A stretch of DNA of 64,000 nucleotides from Cytobacillus praedii (GCF_001439605.1 NZ_LMBX01000006.1:1-64000); one strand, 5' to 3'. Shown: positions 9,096-19,546, numbered from the stretch's first letter. Numbers and translations are program-made. The notes: a model not told the origin generated them from the sequence alone.

Positions 9096-9722
9096 ATGAA
9101 AACAATTAAAAAGATATCACTCACTATTCTATTGTCTGTTGCTCTAGCCCTTGGACTTTCTATTAATGCAAGCGCCTCTACCGTACATACTGTGCAGTCA
9201 GGTGATACCATGTGGAAAATTGCTGTCAAATACCAAATTGGTGTACCTGAAATTATCAGCGCAAACAAGCAAATCACGAATCCTAACATGATATATCCTG
9301 GACAAAAAGTGAATATTCCTAGTTTATCAGTTGCTACAACGAGTGTAGAAGATCAGGTTGTACAACTTGTTAATCAGGAAAGAGCTAGGTATGGACTAAA
9401 CCCATTAAAATCAAATTGGGAGCTTGCGAGAGTTGCAAGATACAAATCTCAGGATATGATTGATCGTAAATATTTCGACCATAATTCACCTACTTATGGA
9501 ACACCATTCCAAATGATGAAGAGCTTCGGCATATCATACCGTTCTGCTGGAGAAAATATTGCTGCTGGACAATCTATTCCAAACGAAGTCGTTCAAGCAT
9601 GGATGAACAGTGAAGGGCACCGCAAAAATATTCTTTCCAGTACTTTCACAGAAATCGGGGTTGGATATGTAAAAGGTGGCTCCTATGGACATTACTGGAC
9701 GCAAATGTTTATTTCTAAATAA
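9096..9722 (+). CDS. secreted LysM-CAP domain protein
   Basis: 208-aa exported protein. A signal peptide spans residues 1-27 (cleavage near ASA-STV). One LysM peptidoglycan-binding domain follows at about 29-75 (HTVQSGDTMWKIAVKYQIG ... YPGQKVNIPS). A CAP/SCP domain fills about 86-208, with the family marks LVNQERARYGL, YFDHNSP, GENIAAGQ, and HRKNILSSTFTEIGVG. Similar to the YkwD/SafA-like architecture of Bacillus wall proteins. The biochemical role of bacterial CAP proteins is unclear. The ribosome binding site is poor (no clear AGGAGG before the ATG at 9096), which is unusual for this genome. Confidence 0.88.
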   Translation: MKTIKKISLTILLSVALALGLSINASASTVHTVQSGDTMWKIAVKYQIGVPEIISANKQITNPNMIYPGQKVNIPSLSVATTSVEDQVVQLVNQERARYGLNPLKSNWELARVARYKSQDMIDRKYFDHNSPTYGTPFQMMKSFGISYRSAGENIAAGQSIPNEVVQAWMNSEGHRKNILSSTFTEIGVGYVKGGSYGHYWTQMFISK

Positions 9723-9836
9723 TCTACTTAGTGATTAAAAAATATTATTTTGAACTAACGCTATTTATAAATGCTTTTTGAAAAAAAGTTGAGTTGATAG
9801 GAGTGGAAGATGCAAGAATGCTGCTCAGAGGAGTGG

Positions 9837-9887
9837 TGCAAGTGAAGCTTCACATTGGTTTATTCACTTTGGAGGTGCTCACTTGCA
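9837..9887. repeat. 9-bp inverted repeat in intergenic region
   Basis: TGCAAGTGA (9837-9845) and TCACTTGCA (9879-9887) are perfect arms around 33 bp, in the 266-bp gap between two convergent genes. Possible RNA hairpin or a decayed element. Confidence 0.35.
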
Positions 9888-9948
9888 AGCTTTCTGAAGC
9901 ACGGGAATTCATTTTTACCCATATAAGTTAATGACACCCGCTTAAATT

Positions 9949-9990
9949 AAAAAGAGAGGCACCGGAAATTTTTCCAGTGCCTCTCTTTTT
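9949..9990. terminator. bidirectional terminator
   Basis: 14-bp perfect stem AAAAAGAGAGGCAC/GTGCCTCTCTTTTT with an inner GGAAA/TTTCC helix. It overlaps the stop codon of the cupredoxin gene and can serve both convergent genes. Confidence 0.85.
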
Positions 9991-10441
9991 AATCAACAAC
10001 AATGTATGCAATCATTGGTCCGTTTTGTGATTTATCTTGGTGAGTATGACAAATTAATCGGTAGACCCCATCTTTTTTAAATTGTAATGGAACAACAGTT
10101 TCTTCGCCTTTTTTCACAATTCCTTTAATGTCTGTCCCTTCAATAGAAAAGGGATGCTCAGCTCCATTTATACCTGAGATCATTAAATTTACTTTTTCTC
10201 CCTTTTCCATAAAGATTGTTCCTGGATCCCAACGATAAGATTCAATTTCTTTGCCATCTGATAAAGTTGCTTTAAATTCTCCCGTAACCATATGAATCTC
10301 GCGAACTTCATCCTTCATTTCTTGATTAAACACTGTCTCAGAACCTGTGTTCATAATTAGCCAAATAGATGCCGACGCTACAACAGTAAGTAAAATGAAA
10401 AACATGATAATGGACCTTTTCTTCAACACAAAAAATGGCAT
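9989..10441 (-). CDS. membrane-anchored cupredoxin-domain protein
   Basis: 150 aa from the ATG at 10441, which follows GGGGGAG at good spacing; a longer frame reaches 10471. One N-terminal membrane anchor (about residues 10-30) is followed by an extracytoplasmic cupredoxin fold. Candidate type-1 copper ligands are His96 (GAEHPF), Cys131, His134 (CHTHQ) and Met143. Probably an electron-transfer or copper-handling protein on the outer face of the membrane. Its partner is unknown, although the window also encodes a Sco copper chaperone and a nitrate-reductase chain. It lies 100 bp downstream of modB on the same strand, so read-through is possible. Confidence 0.75.
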   Translation of the reverse strand: MPFFVLKKRSIIMFFILLTVVASASIWLIMNTGSETVFNQEMKDEVREIHMVTGEFKATLSDGKEIESYRWDPGTIFMEKGEKVNLMISGINGAEHPFSIEGTDIKGIVKKGEETVVPLQFKKDGVYRLICHTHQDKSQNGPMIAYIVVD

Positions 10442-10540
10442 TTGTTCTCCCCCTAATATATGGTTTTCCATTATTATAGATATGCAGGTAGGGGGGGAGA
10501 ACTTGTCTACTTTATCATTAATTTCATTTATAAAATCAAT

Positions 10541-11203
10541 CTATCTAAATCGAGAGGCTGCAAGCAACATAAAAAAAGAAATTATAATCATCGTTGTGAC
10601 AAGAAGCCAGGCTAATTCCATATTGCCAGATTCTATTGACATATAAATAGCAGTAGACATCGTTTGTGTTTTACCAGGTATATTGCCTGCAAACATTAAT
10701 GTAGCTCCAAATTCTCCTAAAGCTCTGGCAAAGCTAAGAATCGCACCGGATATAAGAGAGTGATAAGCAAGAGGCATTGTTACTAGAAAAAACACCCTCC
10801 ATTCACCAGCACCATCCACTCTTGCAGCTTCTTCAATGGCAGGATCAATAGTTGAAAATCCTGTTTTTGCAGATTGATACATGAGTGGCAAGGCAACAAC
10901 AGTAGATGCAATAACACCTGCCCACCAAGTAAACATCACTGGCTTGCTGAATAACCACTCGATTAAATTACTGATTGGACTTGTATTCCCGAAAACCACT
11001 ATTAATAAAAAACCGATAACTGTTGGCGGGAGCACAAGAGGGAGCAAAATGATTGTTTCAGCAATAATCTTTCCCTTAAACTTCTTTTTAACCATAAATT
11101 TGGCTAGAAGAATTCCAAGTATGAAAACAATAATTAGTGAAACAAAGGCAATTTTTAATGAGAGCTGTACAGGGAAAAAAAATGCATCATTCATTTCTAT
11201 CAA
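10541..11203 (-). CDS. modB: molybdate ABC transporter permease
   Basis: 220-aa inner-membrane permease with about five to six membrane segments. The EAA loop that docks the ATPase is present (EEAARVDGAGEWRVFFLVTMP), and the NMPLA-type ending is typical of ModB. It starts at a TTG (11203) overlapping the modA stop by four bases, the mark of translational coupling; an ATG at 11194 is the alternative. No modC ATPase gene follows, and a cupredoxin gene lies downstream instead, so the ATPase must be encoded elsewhere or shared. Confidence 0.92.
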   Translation of the reverse strand: MIEMNDAFFFPVQLSLKIAFVSLIIVFILGILLAKFMVKKKFKGKIIAETIILLPLVLPPTVIGFLLIVVFGNTSPISNLIEWLFSKPVMFTWWAGVIASTVVALPLMYQSAKTGFSTIDPAIEEAARVDGAGEWRVFFLVTMPLAYHSLISGAILSFARALGEFGATLMFAGNIPGKTQTMSTAIYMSIESGNMELAWLLVTTMIIISFFMLLAASRFR

Positions 11204-12015
11204 TCCGTTACTATAAATCCGTATTTTTCAAATATTTCTTTAGCAGAATCCTTTTGGAGAAATTGAAAAAAGCTTTCGGCTGCTTGCATATGTATCGTTC
11301 CTTTCACAATTCCTACGGGATAAACAATTGGATCGTGACTTTTCTTGTTAGCTTCTTCAACAATTTCAACTTTGTCAGAAGATAACGCATCAGTCTTATA
11401 GACAATCCCCGCATCGACATTTCCAGTTTCTACATATGTTAACACTTGTCTCACATCTTTTGCAAAGACAAGATGATTCTCCACTTGATCCCAAATATTC
11501 ATATTTTCAAGTGTTTGTTTCCCGTACATACCAGCAGGAACTGCTTCAGGTGTTCCAAGTGCCAGTTTCTTATTCTCAAAGTTTGTCAGATCTTTAAATC
11601 CTTTTATCCGATTTTTCGATTCTTTTGGTATGATTAAGACAAGAGAGTTTTCCAATAGATCTTTTCCTTGAGTTTTATCAATAATACCTTTTGTAACGAG
11701 TTCATTGTACTGATCCTTCGCTGCGGAAAAGAAGATATCGACAGGGGCACCTTGAATAATTTGCTTCTGTAGAGATCCTGAGCCTCCATAATTAAAGAAA
11801 ATTTTAATATTCTTATTTTCCTGTTCAAAGAGGGGTTTCATTTCATTCATCGCATCTTCTAGACTCGCAGCCGCTGAAATCGTTAGCTCAATAGTTTCTG
11901 TTTTTTCTGCATCGGCAGTCTCTTTTGATGATTGATCCGTTTGCTTATTTGAGCATCCAGAAATAATCAGCATGAACAGCAGAAGTAGTAAAGATATTAA
12001 CCCTTTATTTTTCAT
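11200..12015 (-). CDS. modA: molybdate-binding lipoprotein
   Basis: 271-aa periplasmic-type binding protein exported as a lipoprotein (lipobox LIISGC near residue 21). Family motifs are clear: LTISAAASLEDAMNEM near the start of the mature domain, FNYGGSGSLQKQI, and GAPVDIFFSAA, which form the oxyanion pocket. It captures molybdate or tungstate for ModB. First gene of modAB, divergent from an HTH plus binding-domain regulator across a 110-bp region with two tandem 20-bp repeats. Molybdate uptake fits the NapA molybdoenzyme 10 kb away. Confidence 0.94.
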   Translation of the reverse strand: MKNKGLISLLLLLFMLIISGCSNKQTDQSSKETADAEKTETIELTISAAASLEDAMNEMKPLFEQENKNIKIFFNYGGSGSLQKQIIQGAPVDIFFSAAKDQYNELVTKGIIDKTQGKDLLENSLVLIIPKESKNRIKGFKDLTNFENKKLALGTPEAVPAGMYGKQTLENMNIWDQVENHLVFAKDVRQVLTYVETGNVDAGIVYKTDALSSDKVEIVEEANKKSHDPIVYPVGIVKGTIHMQAAESFFQFLQKDSAKEIFEKYGFIVTD

Positions 12016-12054
12016 TTTTCAATCTCACTTTCTATTTATATTTTTATTTAACAC

Positions 12055-12094
12055 GTTATAATTAATTATAATTAGTTATAACTAATTATAACAG
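12055..12094. promoter_or_regulatory. tandem 20-bp operator between modA and regulator
   Basis: Two adjacent units, GTTATAATTAATTATAATTA (12055-12074) and GTTATAACTAATTATAACAG (12075-12094), match at 17 of 20 positions. Each is close to palindromic (GTTATAA ... TTATAAC). The 20-bp period places both on one DNA face. It is in the shared control region of modAB and the divergent regulator and is the obvious binding site for that regulator. Confidence 0.7.
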
Positions 12095-12125
12095 TAATAT
12101 TTATCACATTATTACAAATGATTGG

Positions 12126-13067
12126 ATGGATTCTATGTCTGATAAAGATGTGTCATACACAATTGAAGAAGTCGCTTCCTTATTAAAGGTATCTAAGCTT
12201 ACTGTTTATGATTTGATAAAAAAAGAGGAATTGCCATCTTATCGAGTTGGCAGGCAAATGAGAGTGGACATGAAGGATTTAGAGGAATATAAAGATAGAA
12301 AAAAAACTGGAGGAAATATAAAAATTTCAGTTAGTCAAAGCTCTATTCCTATCAGCCAGCCAAAACCATTTGTAATTAGCGGGCAAGATCTAGCATTAGA
12401 CTTACTCGCAAAGAAACTGGAAAAAGGCGAAGAAGAGTTAAGACCTTTACGTATATATTCTGGCAGCTTAAACAGTTTAATTGCTATGTACAATAATCAA
12501 TGTGATTTAGTGAGCCTGCATCTTTATGACGGAGATACAGGGACATATAATATTCCATATGTAAAAAAAATCCTCACAGGTTTTCCGTTTATTGTCATTA
12601 ACTTTTTATCTAGATGGGCTGGGTTCTACGTGAAAAACGGGAATCCGAAAAACATTAATAGCTGGGTTGATTTAAATAGAGAAGATGTGAAAATTATTAA
12701 CCGAGAAAGAGGGTCAGGTGCAAGAATTCTATTGGATGAACAGTTGAGGGTTCATGGGATCAGATCAAGTGAAGTGAATGGCTACTTCAGTGAAGAAACA
12801 AGTCATTTAATCATTGCATCATCGATTGCTGGCGGGAAAGCAGATATTGGGATTGGAATTGAAAAAGCGGCAAAAATTGTCGGTGTTGAATTTGTCCCGC
12901 TAATTAAAGAACGATATGATCTTGTGTTAATAAAAAATGAAGAAAATAAAGAAATCATTAATCGAATTCATCACATATTAAACTCAGAGGAGATGAAGAA
13001 AGACATTCAATTAATGGGGGATTACGATATGACTGAAACAGGAAAGGTTATGTATGAAACCTTTTGA
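12126..13067 (+). CDS. HTH regulator with periplasmic-binding-like domain (molybdate-responsive?)
   Basis: 313 aa. An excisionase/MerR-like helix-turn-helix covers about residues 10-60 (YTIEEVASLLKVSKLTVYDL ... SYRVGRQMRVD). From about residue 75 to the end there is a PBP-like domain resembling the molybdate-binding domains fused to regulators (motifs RIYSGSLNSL, RERGSGARILLDEQL, ADIGIGIEKAAK). Divergent from modAB, so it probably senses molybdate and controls uptake, as ModE does in other bacteria though from another family. The start is ambiguous: ATG 12126, or ATG 12135 preceded by GGATGG. A terminator follows. Confidence 0.85.
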   Translation: MDSMSDKDVSYTIEEVASLLKVSKLTVYDLIKKEELPSYRVGRQMRVDMKDLEEYKDRKKTGGNIKISVSQSSIPISQPKPFVISGQDLALDLLAKKLEKGEEELRPLRIYSGSLNSLIAMYNNQCDLVSLHLYDGDTGTYNIPYVKKILTGFPFIVINFLSRWAGFYVKNGNPKNINSWVDLNREDVKIINRERGSGARILLDEQLRVHGIRSSEVNGYFSEETSHLIIASSIAGGKADIGIGIEKAAKIVGVEFVPLIKERYDLVLIKNEENKEIINRIHHILNSEEMKKDIQLMGDYDMTETGKVMYETF

Positions 13068-13072
13068 AAATT

Positions 13073-13105
13073 AAAAGACTAAAGAGAGTCATTCTTTAGT
13101 CTTTT
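13073..13105. terminator. bidirectional terminator
   Basis: AAAAGACTAAAGA/TCTTTAGTCTTTT stem between the convergent regulator and ykuS-like gene. Confidence 0.8.
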
Positions 13106-13113
13106 ATCCTATT

Positions 13114-13356
13114 TTATTGTAATCTTGATTCCACCTGAGAACAAACCTCATCTGCAGTTAATCCGCTCGCTTCGATGACAGGTGCTTTTGTCGATACATC
13201 TTGCATACCCATTACATTTGAATCCATTCCACTTACCACACAGCACGAGCAATTTTCTGCATCGGCAGCTGATTTCAAATCAACGACATCATACCCTTTT
13301 TCCCTAAGTGCTTCTGAGACATTAGTTAGCGATTGTTCCACAGCAATTTTTTTCAT
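13114..13356 (-). CDS. UPF0180 (YkuS-family) protein
   Basis: 80-aa small protein of the UPF0180/YkuS family, common in Bacillus and without known function. Recognisable features are the N-terminal MKKIAVEQSLTNVSEALREK, the CSCC cysteine pair (about residue 35), and the GMDSNVMGMQD motif in the middle. Good ribosome binding site AGGAGGTG upstream of the ATG. Monocistronic, convergent with the molybdate-type regulator. Confidence 0.82.
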   Translation of the reverse strand: MKKIAVEQSLTNVSEALREKGYDVVDLKSAADAENCSCCVVSGMDSNVMGMQDVSTKAPVIEASGLTADEVCSQVESRLQ

Positions 13357-13471
13357 AATTAATCACACCTCCTATGTTGTATAATGCCTTTTCCTTCCCT
13401 CAATTATTCTCACTTTTTCAAGTATAAAATTGAAAGGAGAATGAAAAAGTAAGGGGGGAGGTGATTACATA

Positions 13472-13609
13472 TTGGGAAAGCGTAAAAAGGACCCATCAAA
13501 AGCAGGATTGAGCTCCCCAGAAGTAAAAGGGCAGGGGACAACTAATATAGAAACAGGCGGTTTCGCTTCATCTTCTTCACGTCATAAAAAGAAGAAACAG
13601 GATATATAA
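13472..13609 (+). CDS. small basic protein, YuzL-like
   Basis: 45-aa protein from a TTG at 13472, right after a very strong GGGGGGAGGTGAT site. Highly basic: begins MGKRKKDPSKAGLSSPEVKG and ends SSSSRHKKKKQDI. Composition and length resemble the YuzL family and other small, Lys/Ser/Gly-rich Bacillus spore-associated proteins. The family assignment rests on memory of the pattern and needs a profile search. Stands alone between ykuS and ykpA. Confidence 0.65.
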   Translation: MGKRKKDPSKAGLSSPEVKGQGTTNIETGGFASSSSRHKKKKQDI

Positions 13610-13851
13610 AAAAGCGGAAGCACCATTTTTAGCTCTCTATGGGACAGGACCCACTTTTAGGCGTATATAAAGGAAATACGAAGAGCGGTAAGCGCATTCG
13701 TGCTTGAGTTATTGCATGTGGGGAAGGGAGTTCTAATAAAAGCTGTGCTTCTTTAGATAGACAGTACTCAAATATAAAAGATGTTATACTTTATTACGAT
13801 AAAAAAAGAAATCGGCTCAATGCCGATTTCTTCATTTTCATAAATACTCGC
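13610..13851. other. non-coding gap downstream of the YuzL-like gene
   Basis: No open frame. A string GCATTCGTGCTTGA (about 13693-13706) matches 13 of 14 bases at 974-987. The sequence AAAAAGCGGAAGCACC at its start resembles the borders of degenerate intergenic repeats seen in Bacillus chromosomes, but no second complete copy is in the window. It ends with the ykpA terminator. Confidence 0.35.
13808..13830 (-). terminator. terminator of ykpA
   Basis: Perfect 9-bp stem GAAATCGGC/GCCGATTTC with a 5-base loop, followed on the minus strand by seven T. Confidence 0.85.
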
Positions 13852-15471
<1,620 letters not shown>

Positions 15472-15686
15472 CTATTTATATTCCTCCAAAAAACATAATC
15501 CATTAAATTATAACATTTTCCTCAATGAATCGCGAATATTATTGAAATCTATAATTTCTAATCACGAACTATTTATCATTTAAAAATCAGAAATTTTTGA
15601 TAACTAGAAGGAAGTGGCATGAATTTATCGAATTATAGTAAGAAAATTAATTTTTGTCTTCAGTTAGAAGGAGGAAATAAAGCAAA

Positions 15687-18053
15687 ATGGAAGTCATTCA
15701 GAATAGACAAACAAAGCGTAAAGCCAATTGGAAGAAGCTCTCCCTTTGGTCATTAGCTATACTAGCGGCAATCATAGTGATTGCAGCCATTTCATTATAT
15801 CTATATATTTCGCGGTCACTTCCCGTGACGAAAGGAGAAATAGCAATCGGTTCCATTACATCACCTGTTCAAGTAACACGGGATGACAATGGTGTACCGC
15901 ATATTCTCGCAAAAAATGAACGAGATTTATATATTGCCCAAGGGTATATACAGGCTCAGGATCGTCTCCTTCAAATGGATCTAAGCCGCCGGCAAGCATC
16001 TGGCAGGCTAAGCGAAGTTATTGGAGAGGCAACTGTGGATAATGATAAGTACTTTCGTACACTTGGATTAAGGCGAGCTGCCGAAGCCTCGTATGATCAA
16101 TATTCTGAAGAAGCAAAAGAGATATTGGATTGGTTCGCAGAAGGTGTAAATATTTACATAAAAGAACATGAGGAAAACGGAAAATGGCCAATTGGCTTCA
16201 CGCTATTAGGCTATGAGCCAGAGGAATGGAAGCCAATTGATTCCTTAACCATAGGAAAATACATGGCATATGATCTTGGAGGTCATTGGGAAAACCAGGC
16301 ATTTAGGTATTATTTGCTCCAAAACTTTACTGAGGAAGAAGCATACGACCTATTTCCTTCTTACCCGGCAGATGCACCATATATCATTGGCGCAGATAAG
16401 CTCAATATAGAAAAAAGTTTGGCTTCAGCAATCATTCCGCCAGAATTTAATGGAAGCAACAACTGGGTTGTCAGCGGGGAGAAAACAGCCTCTGGGAAAC
16501 CATTATTAGCAGATGATCCTCACTTATCGTTAAGCACACCTTCTATCTGGTATCAAATGCATTTACAAGCACCCAAAATGAATGTTAGCGGTGTGATTTT
16601 TGCAGGAATCCCAGGGATCATATTAGGACATAACGATCAAGTGGCATGGGGGGTAACAAATACCGGACCCGATGTTCAGGATCTATATATCGAAAAAAGA
16701 AATCCAGACAATCCAAAAGAGTTTCTTTATAATGACAAATGGGTAGAAGCTACAATAGTGAGCGAGCCAATTAAGGTAAAGGATAAAAAAACAATAGACT
16801 ATGAAGTAACAATCACCCGTCATGGACCGGTTATTTCCGAATTTGCAGAAGAAAGCGGAAAGGAAGACGTACTGTCCCTGCAATGGACAGCACTTGAGCC
16901 CTCCATTGAATTGGAGGCAATCATCGAAATGAACAAGGCAAGTGATTGGAAACAATTTGAAAAAGCACTTGAACTTTTCCATACACCTGCTCAAAATTTT
17001 GTATTTGCCTCACAGGATGGGACAATTGCCTATAAAGCTAACGGAAAGATCCCGATCCGTAAACAAGGACAAGGACTTTTGCCTGTCCCTGGATGGACAG
17101 ATGAATATGGATGGGAAGGATATATTCCATATGAGGAGCTTCCTAAAACAGTTAATCCAGAGGAAGGGTTCATTTCAACCGCAAACAATAAGGTTATAGA
17201 TGAAAGTTATCCTTTCCATATTAGCAATGATTGGGCACAGCCTTATCGTCAAATGAGGATTCAGGAATTCTTAAAGACTGATGAAAAGCTCACTGCAGAG
17301 GATATGATGGCTTTGCAAATGGATCAGGAAAACTTACAGGCAGAAGAGTTTGTTCCAATTTTTATAGATAATCTGGATGCCTTATTAAATGGAAACGAAA
17401 AAGAAGCCATAGCCATTTTAAAAGACTGGGATTATCAGGATAGTAAAGATGAAGCAGCTCCATTGATCTTTAATCTTTGGATGAAAAAGATTTCAGATGT
17501 CCTATTTCAAGATAAAATTTCAACTGAAATGAGAGGATTATTCAAGGGTCAAAAACAAGCAGTCGATGAATTAATTAGAAGAGCAGCGAAAGGTAATGAA
17601 GGACCATGGATAGAGGAAAAGGGCGGACTTTCTAATGTATTGCACGAATCTCTAAAACTAGCACTAAAGGATGCCGAAAAACTGCAGGGAACTACAATTT
17701 CTAAATGGAAGTGGGGAGAATACCATCAAATATACTTCCCGCATTCGTTATCTAGTGTCAAACCATTAAATTACTTATTTAATAAGGAAGGCAGTATTCC
17801 AGTAGGAGGAAGCTCGGTAACTGTACAAGCGGCAGCAAATAAGGAAGACGGCACCGTTAATCATGGTGGCTCCTGGAGATTTGTCATTGATACAGCAGAT
17901 ATGAATGTTGGCTATCATCTAGTCGGACCTGGTCAATCAGAACATCCATTAAGCAAATGGTATCACAATCAGATGATGGCATGGGTTGAAGGGGATTATC
18001 ATCAAACCTATCTAGCTGATGTAAAAGGTGAAAAACTGACACTTAATCCATAA
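15687..18053 (+). CDS. penicillin acylase family N-terminal nucleophile hydrolase
   Basis: 788-aa precursor of the penicillin G/V acylase (S45) family, which cleaves amide bonds, including those of penicillins or acyl-homoserine lactones. An N-terminal membrane anchor lies at about residues 20-42. The alpha part is followed by the autoprocessing site NG/SNNWVVSG. Ser257 becomes the N-terminal nucleophile of the beta subunit. The conserved downstream DDPHLSLSTPSIWYQ and GHNDQVAWGVTNTGPD strings are intact. The start is firm (AGAAGGAGGAAA). The natural substrate is unknown, and the anchor suggests the enzyme acts outside the cell. Confidence 0.9.
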   Translation: MEVIQNRQTKRKANWKKLSLWSLAILAAIIVIAAISLYLYISRSLPVTKGEIAIGSITSPVQVTRDDNGVPHILAKNERDLYIAQGYIQAQDRLLQMDLSRRQASGRLSEVIGEATVDNDKYFRTLGLRRAAEASYDQYSEEAKEILDWFAEGVNIYIKEHEENGKWPIGFTLLGYEPEEWKPIDSLTIGKYMAYDLGGHWENQAFRYYLLQNFTEEEAYDLFPSYPADAPYIIGADKLNIEKSLASAIIPPEFNGSNNWVVSGEKTASGKPLLADDPHLSLSTPSIWYQMHLQAPKMNVSGVIFAGIPGIILGHNDQVAWGVTNTGPDVQDLYIEKRNPDNPKEFLYNDKWVEATIVSEPIKVKDKKTIDYEVTITRHGPVISEFAEESGKEDVLSLQWTALEPSIELEAIIEMNKASDWKQFEKALELFHTPAQNFVFASQDGTIAYKANGKIPIRKQGQGLLPVPGWTDEYGWEGYIPYEELPKTVNPEEGFISTANNKVIDESYPFHISNDWAQPYRQMRIQEFLKTDEKLTAEDMMALQMDQENLQAEEFVPIFIDNLDALLNGNEKEAIAILKDWDYQDSKDEAAPLIFNLWMKKISDVLFQDKISTEMRGLFKGQKQAVDELIRRAAKGNEGPWIEEKGGLSNVLHESLKLALKDAEKLQGTTISKWKWGEYHQIYFPHSLSSVKPLNYLFNKEGSIPVGGSSVTVQAAANKEDGTVNHGGSWRFVIDTADMNVGYHLVGPGQSEHPLSKWYHNQMMAWVEGDYHQTYLADVKGEKLTLNP

Positions 18054-18194
18054 ACGATTATCTTTGAATATATTGTGAAATATGCCAAATTCCTCATTAA
18101 ATAATTTTTAAAAAACGACCTATTGTTCATAATTTTTTCATATTTTTCATGTACAATAAATCCATACAGGCAGGATAAAAAAGGAGTTTTTATT

Positions 18195-18329
18195 GTGGCC
18201 AAAAAACAGCTCGTTGAATTAGTAACCCGTTTAAAAAAAGCAGGTATTAATGTAAGCTTTACAAAACCAAGATCAAAAATGCTGATCGCACTTCCACAAA
18301 ACAAAAGATTAACTACTTCAACAAATTAG
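18195..18329 (+). CDS. small conserved-looking basic protein
   Basis: 44 aa from GTG 18195 with AAGGAG 8 bases upstream. Sequence begins MAKKQLVELVTRLKKAG and contains VSFTKPRSKMLIALPQNKR; net positive. No family recognised. Two features support a real gene: the good ribosome binding site, and the terminator directly after the stop. Confidence 0.6.
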   Translation: MAKKQLVELVTRLKKAGINVSFTKPRSKMLIALPQNKRLTTSTN

Positions 18330-18342
18330 TATTACTAAAAAT

Positions 18343-18390
18343 GCTGTCACTAAAGTCAACGAAAATGGCTTTTAGTGGCAGCCTTTATTT
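18343..18390. terminator. bidirectional terminator
   Basis: Stem GCTGTCACTAAA/TTTAGTGGCAGC between convergent genes, with T-rich flanks on both strands. Confidence 0.75.
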
Positions 18391-19409
18391 TACTTAGTTT
18401 TTCTTTTAGCTATTTTTTCACGGTCCTCAAATTGCGGGGGCTGTTCCAGCCAATTTCGCTCTATCATTAGATCCATCCCATGTTCACCAAAAGCTCCAGC
18501 TTTAGACATAAACCCAAGGTACATAGAAATAATATCCCTGCGCATACTTGTCGAAATTCCAGTACCATAAGCGGCTACTCCAAGAAAGGAGAGTGTCCCT
18601 ACGATATAAAGCATGAGTTGGTCTGAAAATGGAGAGGTAGTCGAATTAGTAACATTTTGATCCCAAGACATGGCCGTCGGCACATCACTTTCTTCAAGTA
18701 CCTCATGAATGGAGCTCATGAGATGAGTGCAAACATGTTTCCCGCGAAGAAAATAATCACGCAGCACTTGCTCTGATGCAACTTGCGAAAAACCAATACA
18801 AGTCGCCTTGCCAACTTCATTATTGATCGCATTCATCATTAAATGTGTTGCTTCAATTCCTAATAATGCTCGGCGTCGTCCAAACCACCCAGTTAAGAAT
18901 TTCTGTTCATCAACAAAATCAATCTCTTCCGGATAATTCATTAAAGGCATCCGCACAAATACGCCCTTTTTTTGCATACAAAAAACTGCATGCTGATAAA
19001 CCAGGGAAGTATGATTCAAGAAGTCATGATACATCTGACAAATATCTTCCCGTGCGGACATGGTAAGTGAACTTGTATGGGAGATGACTCCGTATCTAGC
19101 TAACTGCACGACAAATTGCATATAAAAAATATCAGAAAAAAGCCTAGGTGCATTTGACACAACATGCTTTTCTAACGGAAAGCCTTGTGGCACTACAATG
19201 TTTTCTTTAAGAAAAATTGCTTCTATTATATTCTTATGGTTGATTGCGACTTGTAAGGTTTCTTCAAGTATTGTTTTTACTTCTGGATCTTCAACTGTTT
19301 CCATAAAATGTGTTATCACACAAATAACCATATTATCGTTTATAAACGTTCCCCATAAGCTAGAAATTTCTGCACAAGTCAATTTAACAAATTCAGTTTT
19401 TTCACCCAT
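18390..19409 (-). CDS. DUF3231 family protein
   Basis: 339 aa from ATG 19409 (MGEKTEF), with AAGGAGGAAG upstream; the frame extends to 19457 without a better site. The protein is mostly helical and consists of two repeats of a ferritin-like four-helix unit, typical of DUF3231 proteins in spore formers. Helix-rich strings such as LTCAEISSLWGTFINDNMVI (first repeat) and LLGIEATHLMMNAINNEVGK (second repeat) mark the two halves. Function unknown. Flanked by terminators. Confidence 0.82.
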   Translation of the reverse strand: MGEKTEFVKLTCAEISSLWGTFINDNMVICVITHFMETVEDPEVKTILEETLQVAINHKNIIEAIFLKENIVVPQGFPLEKHVVSNAPRLFSDIFYMQFVVQLARYGVISHTSSLTMSAREDICQMYHDFLNHTSLVYQHAVFCMQKKGVFVRMPLMNYPEEIDFVDEQKFLTGWFGRRRALLGIEATHLMMNAINNEVGKATCIGFSQVASEQVLRDYFLRGKHVCTHLMSSIHEVLEESDVPTAMSWDQNVTNSTTSPFSDQLMLYIVGTLSFLGVAAYGTGISTSMRRDIISMYLGFMSKAGAFGEHGMDLMIERNWLEQPPQFEDREKIAKRKTK

Positions 19410-19493
19410 TTCATCTTCCTCCTTTTCCCTACTTTCCCCGATTAATGGAAAAACCATGCAAACCTCTTTTCTATAAATTTAGATGGTAAAAGA

Positions 19494-19535
19494 AAAGCGA
19501 GTGAAGAAAAATGGAAATTTTTCTTCACTCGCTTT
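19494..19535. terminator. terminator downstream of sco gene
   Basis: AAAGCGAGTGAAGAA/TTCTTCACTCGCTTT stem, just past the stop codon of the minus-strand Sco gene. Confidence 0.8.
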
Positions 19536-19546
19536 AACTCACCTAT

